From: Bradyrhizobium sp. BR 10289
GTDB taxonomy: Bacteria > Pseudomonadota > Alphaproteobacteria > Rhizobiales > Xanthobacteraceae
DNA: 64,000 nt
Direction of reading: 5' to 3'
NCBI RefSeq assembly: GCF_019455385.1
Contig: NZ_JACOFR010000011.1
Span: 124,001-188,000, forward strand
Position 1 is the stretch's first letter, and each line of letters opens with the position of its first letter. A model generated the notes under the pieces. The model saw only the letters and a list, made by a program, of their open reading frames with translations, made no database searches and was not told where the DNA came from. A program made the position numbers and the translations under genes. Of this stretch, positions 59,371 through 64,000 are shown piece after piece.

Positions 59371-60306
59371 ATGGACGCCTCCTTGCCCGCCCATATGCGC
59401 CCGGAACGCTCGTTCCAGGGCTTCATCCTCGCGCTCCAGACCTTCTGGGCCGAGCAGGGCTGCGTGATCCTGCAGCCCTACGACATGGAGATGGGCGCAG
59501 GCACCTTCCATCCGGCCACCACGCTGCGCGCACTCGGACCCAAGCCGTGGAACGCGGCTTATGTGCAGCCCTCGCGCCGGCCCAAGGACGGCCGCTACGG
59601 CGAGAATCCGAACCGGATGCAGCACTACTACCAGTTCCAGGTGATCATGAAGCCGTCGCCGCCGAACCTTCAGGAGCTGTACCTGAAGTCGCTCGCCGCG
59701 ATCGGCATCGATTCCGCCGTGCACGACATCCGCTTCGTCGAGGACGACTGGGAGAGCCCGACGCTGGGCGCCTGGGGTCTGGGGTGGGAGTGCTGGTGCG
59801 ACGGCATGGAAGTCAGCCAGTTCACTTACTTCCAGCAGGTCGCGGGCTTCGAATGCGCACCTGTTGCCGGCGAGCTCACCTACGGCCTCGAGCGCCTCGC
59901 GATGTACGTGCAGGGCGTCGACCGCGTCTACGACCTCAACTTCAACGGCCGCGAGGGCGACGCCAAGGTCACCTATGGCGACGTCTTCCTGCAGGCCGAG
60001 CGCGAATATTCGAAGCACAATTTCGAAGTCGCCGACACCGCGATGCTGTTCGAGCAGTTCAAGATGGCGGAAGCTGCGTGCAGAAAGTACCTTGAGGCAG
60101 GCTGGAAGGACGGCAAGCGCGAGGCGCATCTGATGGCGCTGCCGGCTTACGACCAGTGCATCAAGGCGAGCCACGTCTTCAACCTGCTCGATGCCCGCGG
60201 CGTGATCTCCGTGACCGAGCGGCAGAGCTACATTCTTCGCGTGCGCGAGTTGGCGAAAGCCTGCGGCGAGGCCTGGATCCACACTGAAGCGGGTGGAGCG
60301 GCCTGA
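59371..60306 (+). CDS. glyQ: Glycyl-tRNA synthetase, alpha subunit
   Basis: Catalytic core subunit of the heterotetrameric bacterial glycyl-tRNA synthetase. The 311-residue product has class II aaRS motifs (QTFWAEQGCVILQPYDMEMGAGTFHPAT near the start; RRPKDGRYGENPNRMQHYYQFQVIMKP as motif 2; GLERLAMYVQGVDRVYDL as motif 3). ATG 59371 is the family start. The stop and the glyS start share one base (TGATG at 60304-60308), so the subunits are made in equal amounts. Confidence 0.97.
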   Translation: MDASLPAHMRPERSFQGFILALQTFWAEQGCVILQPYDMEMGAGTFHPATTLRALGPKPWNAAYVQPSRRPKDGRYGENPNRMQHYYQFQVIMKPSPPNLQELYLKSLAAIGIDSAVHDIRFVEDDWESPTLGAWGLGWECWCDGMEVSQFTYFQQVAGFECAPVAGELTYGLERLAMYVQGVDRVYDLNFNGREGDAKVTYGDVFLQAEREYSKHNFEVADTAMLFEQFKMAEAACRKYLEAGWKDGKREAHLMALPAYDQCIKASHVFNLLDARGVISVTERQSYILRVRELAKACGEAWIHTEAGGAA

Positions 60307-62405
60307 TGCCCGATCTTTTGCTCGAACTGTTCTCGGAAGAGATCCCCGCGCGCATGCAGGCCAAGGCGGCCGACGATCTGCGCCGTCTGGTCACCGAGAA
60401 GCTCGTTGCCGAGGGCCTCGTCTACGAGGGCGCGAAAGCCTTCGCGACGCCGCGCCGCCTTGCGCTCACCGTGCACGGCATCCCCGCGCGCCAGCCTGAT
60501 CTCAAGACCGAGCGCCGCGGACCCAAGGTCGGCGCGCCCGATGCGGCCGTGCAGGGCTTTCTGAAGGCGACCGGCCTGAAGTCGCTGGACGAAGCAAAAA
60601 TCCAGCGCGACCCCAAGGGCGATTTCTACATCGGCTTGATCGAGAAGCCGGGCCGCGACGCGATCGACGTTCTCGCGGAAATCCTGCCGGTCATCATCCG
60701 CACCTTCCCCTGGCCGAAATCGATGCGCTGGGGCGCGCGCTCCGGCAAGCCGGGCTCGCTGAGCTGGGTGCGCCCGCTGCACGCGATCACCGCGACCTTC
60801 GGGCCCGAGACGGAAGTGCCCGATGTGGTGAAGTTCGAGGTCGACGGCATCGAGGCCGGCCAGACGACGTATGGCCATCGCTTCATGGCGCCGGACGCGA
60901 TTTCTGTCCGCCGTTTCGAGGATTATGAGGCCAAGCTGAAGGCCGCAAAGGTCATCCTCGATCCGCAGGCGCGCAAGGACATCATCTTCGCCGACGCCAA
61001 GGAGTTGACCTTCGCGCAAGGTTTTGAGCTGGTCGAGGACCAGGTGCTGCTCGACGAGGTCTCCGGCCTCGTCGAATGGCCGGTTGTGATGATGGGCTCG
61101 TTCGAAGAAGAGTATCTGGCGATCCCGGACGAAGTGATCCGCGCCACCATCCGCAACAATCAGAAGTGCTTTGTCGTCAAGGATCCCAAGACGGGCAAGC
61201 TTACAAACAAGTTCGTTCTCACCGCCAATATCGAGGCGGCGGACGGCGGCAAGGTGATCGTTTCGGGCAACGAACGCGTGATCCGTCCGCGCCTGTCGGA
61301 TGCGAAATTCTTCTATGAGACGGATCTGAAGACGAAGCTCGAGGACCGCCTGCCGAAGTTCGAGCAGATCGTGTTCCATGAGAAGCTCGGGACGCAGGCT
61401 GAGCGGATCAAGCGGATCGAGCGCCTGGCCGCCGAGATCGCGCCGCTGGTCGGCGCCGATGCTGAGAAGGCGAGGCGTGCTGCGAAACTTGCGAAGGCCG
61501 ATCTGCTGACTGAAGTCGTCGGCGAATTCCCTGAAGTGCAAGGCCTGATGGGGAAGTACTACGCGCTGGCACAGGGCGAGGATGCCTCGGTCGCTGCTGC
61601 CTGCGAGGAGCACTACAAGCCGCAAGGTCCTACCGATCGCGTGCCAACCGATCCGGTCAGCGTCGCCGTGGCGCTCGCCGACAAGCTCGACACGCTCGTC
61701 GGCTTCTGGGCGATCGACGAGAAGCCGACCGGCAGCAAGGACCCGTATGCGCTCCGTCGTGCCGCGCTCGGTGTGATCAGGCTGATCGTCGACAACACAC
61801 TGCGACTCTCGCTCGTGAAGGTGGCGGCGTCCGCGCTTGCCGGCCTATCGGTGAAGCCTGCCGATGCGGAGAAGATCCCGAGCGATCTCCTCGCCTTCTT
61901 CGCCGACCGCCTCAAAGTCCAGCTCCGCGAGCAGGGTGCGCGGCACGATCTCGTCGATGCCGTGTTCGCGCTCGGCGGTCAGGACGATCTCCTGATGATC
62001 GTCCGGCGCGTCGAGGCGCTCGGCAAATTCCTCGAGAGTGACGACGGCAAGAACCTGCTCGCCGGCACCAAGCGCGCCAGCAACATCCTCTCGATTGAGG
62101 AGAAGAAGGACAAGCGCAGCTTCGACGGTGCGCCGGATGCTGTGCTCTACAGCCTCGCCGAGGAGAAGGCGCTGGCGAAGGCGATCGGTGAGGTGACGGC
62201 GGAAGCCAGTGCCGCCGTCGCCAGGGAGGACTTTGCCGCCGCGATGAGTGCGATGGCCAAGTTACGCCCGCCGGTCGATGCGTTCTTCGACAAGGTTCGC
62301 GTCAATGACGATGACGCGAAGGTGCGCGAGAACCGCCTGAAGCTGTTGAACGAGATCCGCAGCGCCACGCGCGCGGTGGCGGATTTCTCGAAGATCCAGG
62401 ATTAG
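60306..62405 (+). CDS. glyS: Glycyl-tRNA synthetase, beta subunit
   Basis: The tRNA-binding partner of GlyQ. The 699-residue product has the typical start LLLELFSEEIPARMQAKAADDLRRL, central GKPGSLSWVRPLHAI and FFYETDLKTKLEDRLPKFEQIVFHEKLGTQAERIKRIERLA, then VVGEFPEVQGLMGKYYALAQGED with the HD-like region and the C-terminal anticodon-binding part (FFDKVRVNDDDAKVRENRLKLLNEIRS). Complete and in frame. It ends just before a palindromic repeat. Confidence 0.97.
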   Translation: MPDLLLELFSEEIPARMQAKAADDLRRLVTEKLVAEGLVYEGAKAFATPRRLALTVHGIPARQPDLKTERRGPKVGAPDAAVQGFLKATGLKSLDEAKIQRDPKGDFYIGLIEKPGRDAIDVLAEILPVIIRTFPWPKSMRWGARSGKPGSLSWVRPLHAITATFGPETEVPDVVKFEVDGIEAGQTTYGHRFMAPDAISVRRFEDYEAKLKAAKVILDPQARKDIIFADAKELTFAQGFELVEDQVLLDEVSGLVEWPVVMMGSFEEEYLAIPDEVIRATIRNNQKCFVVKDPKTGKLTNKFVLTANIEAADGGKVIVSGNERVIRPRLSDAKFFYETDLKTKLEDRLPKFEQIVFHEKLGTQAERIKRIERLAAEIAPLVGADAEKARRAAKLAKADLLTEVVGEFPEVQGLMGKYYALAQGEDASVAAACEEHYKPQGPTDRVPTDPVSVAVALADKLDTLVGFWAIDEKPTGSKDPYALRRAALGVIRLIVDNTLRLSLVKVAASALAGLSVKPADAEKIPSDLLAFFADRLKVQLREQGARHDLVDAVFALGGQDDLLMIVRRVEALGKFLESDDGKNLLAGTKRASNILSIEEKKDKRSFDGAPDAVLYSLAEEKALAKAIGEVTAEASAAVAREDFAAAMSAMAKLRPPVDAFFDKVRVNDDDAKVRENRLKLLNEIRSATRAVADFSKIQD

Positions 62406-62407
62406 GT

Positions 62408-62522
62408 CTCGTGCCCCGGACGCAGCGTAGCGCTACTTCAGCGGTGCGTTGCAGAGCCGGGGCCCATGCTCGCCGCAAAGATTCTGGGTCCCGGGTCGCG
62501 CTTCGCTTGCCCGGGACACGAG
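62408..62522. repeat. Palindromic intergenic repeat
   Basis: CTCGTGCCCCGG on the left faces CCGGGACACGAG on the right, one mismatch; inner GCGTAGCGC and GCGCTTCGC hairpins. It follows glyS directly and may act as its terminator. Confidence 0.65.
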
Positions 62523-62529
62523 AGGGCAC

Positions 62530-62567
62530 AAAAAAGCCCCGCCCGGCGGGGGGAGACCGGGCGGGGC
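62530..62567 (-). terminator. Rho-independent terminator of the DUF1236 gene
   Basis: On the minus strand GCCCCGCCCGG (62567-62557) pairs perfectly with CCGGGCGGGGC (62546-62536), followed by TTTTTT (62535-62530). It lies 75 bp after the DUF1236 stop and points the right way. Confidence 0.85.
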
Positions 62568-62641
62568 CTGATGTCCGATAACACTGCTCGCGCCACTATG
62601 ATGTGGCGCGCCGGACATCTAGTCGAATTCAGTGGTCGGGC

Positions 62642-62995
62642 TCAGTCGATCACCTCGACGATGCGGCGCGAACGCGGTTCGACCAGCACGGTCTCGCCGT
62701 TCACGACGGTGTAGCGATAGGTGGTGGCGCCGAAACGTTGCGGCACGTCATAATAGGTGACGCCGGTCTCGGGTAAGGTGGCGCCGACCACCACGCGATC
62801 CGGGACGCGGAAGGCGGGCACGCGTTGTTCGACCACATAGTCGCGGAAGGCCGGCCGCTGCTCGACCGCGATGGTCGGGCCGCTATCGACAACGACGGGC
62901 GCGCGTCCAATCGTGACGCCGGATTGTGCGGACGCCGCGATCGGCGCGCCGAGCGCGATGCCAAGCGCCGTGAGAGCGAGAATCCTGTTCCGCAT
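62642..62995 (-). CDS. Exported DUF1236 protein
   Basis: A 117-residue secreted or periplasmic protein. Signal peptide RNRILALTALGIALGAPIAASAQS (cleavage after ASA near residue 21), then the DUF1236 domain with DYVVEQRVPAFRVPDRVVVGATLPETGVTYYDVPQRFGATTYRYTVVNGETVLVEPRSRRIVEVID read as the family's typical V-x-P-x-R...Y-x-x-V-N pattern. Function unknown. ATG 62995 has AAGGAG 6 bases upstream, which rules out the in-frame ATG at 63013. Its terminator is at 62530-62567. Confidence 0.85.
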   Translation of the reverse strand: MRNRILALTALGIALGAPIAASAQSGVTIGRAPVVVDSGPTIAVEQRPAFRDYVVEQRVPAFRVPDRVVVGATLPETGVTYYDVPQRFGATTYRYTVVNGETVLVEPRSRRIVEVID

Positions 62996-63125
62996 GGGCA
63001 ACTCCTTCGACATGATTTCAGCCGGCGCCAGTGGCGCGACCGGTTGCCAATGCTGCGACGCGCGCGATGTTCCGGAAAATGCCTTGCCGCATTCGCGGCA
63101 TTTTCAGGCAGATTTCGCGAAGCCG

Positions 63126-63150
63126 GGAACCCGCTCGCGTGTTGCGCGTC
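63126..63150 (+). promoter_or_regulatory. Imperfect EcfG-like promoter upstream of DUF3096 gene
   Basis: GGAAC (63126-63130), 16 bases, CGTC (63147-63150), one mismatch to CGTT. It lies about 70 bp upstream of the small DUF3096 gene. The mismatch is in the -10 element, so this is weak. Confidence 0.3.
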
Positions 63151-63218
63151 TCTACCCGCGGAACTCGGTCCGGTATGATCCGGCCGCGATTCGCCCCACC
63201 TCTACGGAAAGATAGTTC

Positions 63219-63374
63219 ATGCACCTCACCGTCGCCCACATCTCGCCGCTCCTGTCGCTGCTGGCCGGTGTGCTGATCCTGATCATGCCTCGCCTGCTCA
63301 ACTTCATCGTGGCGATCTTTCTCATCATAAATGGTGCGATCGGGCTCGGTTTGTTGAAGTGGCTCCATCTCTAG
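63219..63374 (+). CDS. Small DUF3096 membrane protein
   Basis: A 51-residue protein made of two membrane segments (ISPLLSLLAGVLILIMPRLLNFIVAIFLIINGAIGLG, residues 8-44), with the family pattern L-x-G-x-L-I-L-x-x-P-R-L-L-N-x-I-V-A-x-x-L-I-x-x-G of DUF3096. Function is unknown; in related bacteria such genes are found beside stress genes (memory, not checked). The ATG has GGAAAGATAG upstream. It is divergent from the DUF1236 gene. Confidence 0.8.
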   Translation: MHLTVAHISPLLSLLAGVLILIMPRLLNFIVAIFLIINGAIGLGLLKWLHL

Positions 63375-63470
63375 GCCTTCATTTTCCGGAACTCTTCGAC
63401 TTGCGCGGGCCTGCTCAAAGTGGTGTAAGGCGCGCGATTTCCCATTCCTCTCGCAGGTTGTGTGCAAGCT

Positions 63471-64000
63471 ATGGCCAAAGCCGCCTCGAAGCCTTCTAAA
63501 ACTGCAGTGAAATCAAAGCCCTCCGCCACGGCGAAGGCCGCGCCGGCGGCCCGCAAGGCACTCGCCAAAAGCACGCCCAAGAGCACGCCCAAGAGCGCTC
63601 CCAAGGCGGCCGTAAAGCCCGCAGCCAAGCCGGCTGCGAAAGCTGTGACCAAGCCGGTTGCTCCGAAGGTCGCTGCCAAGCCCGCAGCGAAAAAGGCGGC
63701 GCCAGCCGCGGTCAAGGCCGGCAAATGGGTCTACACCTTCGGCGACGGCAAGGCCGAGGGCCGGACCGAGATGCGCGACCTGCTCGGCGGCAAGGGCGCC
63801 AACCTCGCCGAGATGGCCAATCTCGGCCTTCCCGTGCCTCCCGGCTTCACCATCCCGACCTCGGTCTGCACCTACTTCTACGCCCACGACAAGACCTACC
63901 CGAAGGAATTGCAGGCCCAGGTTGAGAAGGCGCTCGACCATGTCGGCAAGTTGACCGGCAAGGTGTTCGGCGACACCAAGAACCCGCTGCTTGTCTCGGT
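63471..64000 (+). CDS. ppdK: Pyruvate phosphate dikinase, N-terminal part (3' partial) with Lys/Ala/Pro-rich extension
   Basis: Start of a PPDK gene, which makes PEP from pyruvate, ATP and phosphate. From residue 85 the normal PPDK start is seen: KWVYTFGDGKAEGRTEMRDLLGGKGANLAEMANLGLPVPPGFTIP, ending at the window edge in FGDTKNPLLVSV. Ahead of it lie 84 residues composed almost only of Lys, Ala, Pro and Ser (KAAPAARKALAKSTPKSTPKSAPK...), like histone H1 tails; PPDK does not need this. The ATG at 63471 has no strong ribosome-binding site, so a later GTG start is possible. The window also contains a second, truncated PPDK-like gene at 33679. Confidence 0.9.
   Translation, partial: MAKAASKPSKTAVKSKPSATAKAAPAARKALAKSTPKSTPKSAPKAAVKPAAKPAAKAVTKPVAPKVAAKPAAKKAAPAAVKAGKWVYTFGDGKAEGRTEMRDLLGGKGANLAEMANLGLPVPPGFTIPTSVCTYFYAHDKTYPKELQAQVEKALDHVGKLTGKVFGDTKNPLLVS

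Noticed and set aside
1..64000. tRNA, rRNA, CRISPR, insertion sequence, phage or integrase signatures
   Set aside because: I looked for tRNA-like cloverleaf ends, evenly spaced short repeats, and transposase or integrase motifs in gaps and genes and saw none.

Overview
This is a high-GC, densely coding stretch of alphaproteobacterial chromosome that looks like Bradyrhizobium or a close relative in the Hyphomicrobiales. The reasons are CcrM with GANTC sites clustered at its own start, two matches to the EcfG general-stress promoter (GGAAC-N17-CGTT), an alphaproteobacterial LexA box (GTTC-N7-GTTC), a FixK-type box, and many long palindromic intergenic repeats of the kind that pepper Bradyrhizobium genomes. 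I assign the genus from general pattern, not from a search. I saw no rRNA, tRNA, CRISPR array, insertion sequence, phage or plasmid gene, and no sign of recent transfer.

Layout. 1-5.8 kb: end of anthranilate synthase, apt, two orphan ParA-like ATPases, an HtpX-like/LemA pair and an Rsm22-type protein. 6-14 kb: smc, a DsbA-like thiol oxidoreductase, dciA-like, mutY and a membrane diguanylate cyclase. 14-18 kb: thioesterase, FAD monooxygenase, and a divergent XRE regulator-SnoaL-GST set. 18-26 kb: a stress-promoter-driven heme oxygenase/bacteriophytochrome operon and two near-duplicate chemoreceptors. 26-33 kb: GST, ccrM with an elaborate control region, a YpfJ-type metallopeptidase, moaB, a MarR-GNAT fusion with a clear operator, and a degenerate glycosyltransferase. 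33.7-41 kb: a four-gene minus-strand operon of phosphoketolase, acetate kinase, a large PhoU-like protein and a PPDK-like protein that lacks the pyruvate/PEP domain, behind a FixK-type class II promoter. 41-50 kb: SOS-boxed radical SAM gene, rnhB, a GT39-like membrane protein, uracil-DNA glycosylase, ETF-ubiquinone oxidoreductase, TPR lipoprotein-like protein and ispE. 50-58 kb: AEC transporter/LysR pair, hydrolase, an HxlR-ketosynthase operon with a perfect operator, polyprenyl synthase, a DUF2007 gene with an overlapping methyltransferase, and a 32-codon gene with its own EcfG promoter. 58-64 kb: S49 protease, glyQS, DUF1236 and DUF3096 proteins, and the start of a full ppdK.

The most interesting unit is the phosphoketolase operon. 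Phosphoketolase and acetate kinase turn sugar phosphates plus phosphate into acetyl-phosphate and then acetate plus ATP. The two extra genes suggest phosphate-state sensing (PhoU-like) and a phosphotransfer protein that keeps the ATP and phosphohistidine modules of PPDK but has lost the module that makes PEP. Next in interest are the tiny EcfG-driven membrane protein gene at 57757-57855, the leaderless SOS-controlled radical SAM gene, and the unexplained three-copy 16-bp motif between ccrM and the YpfJ-type gene.
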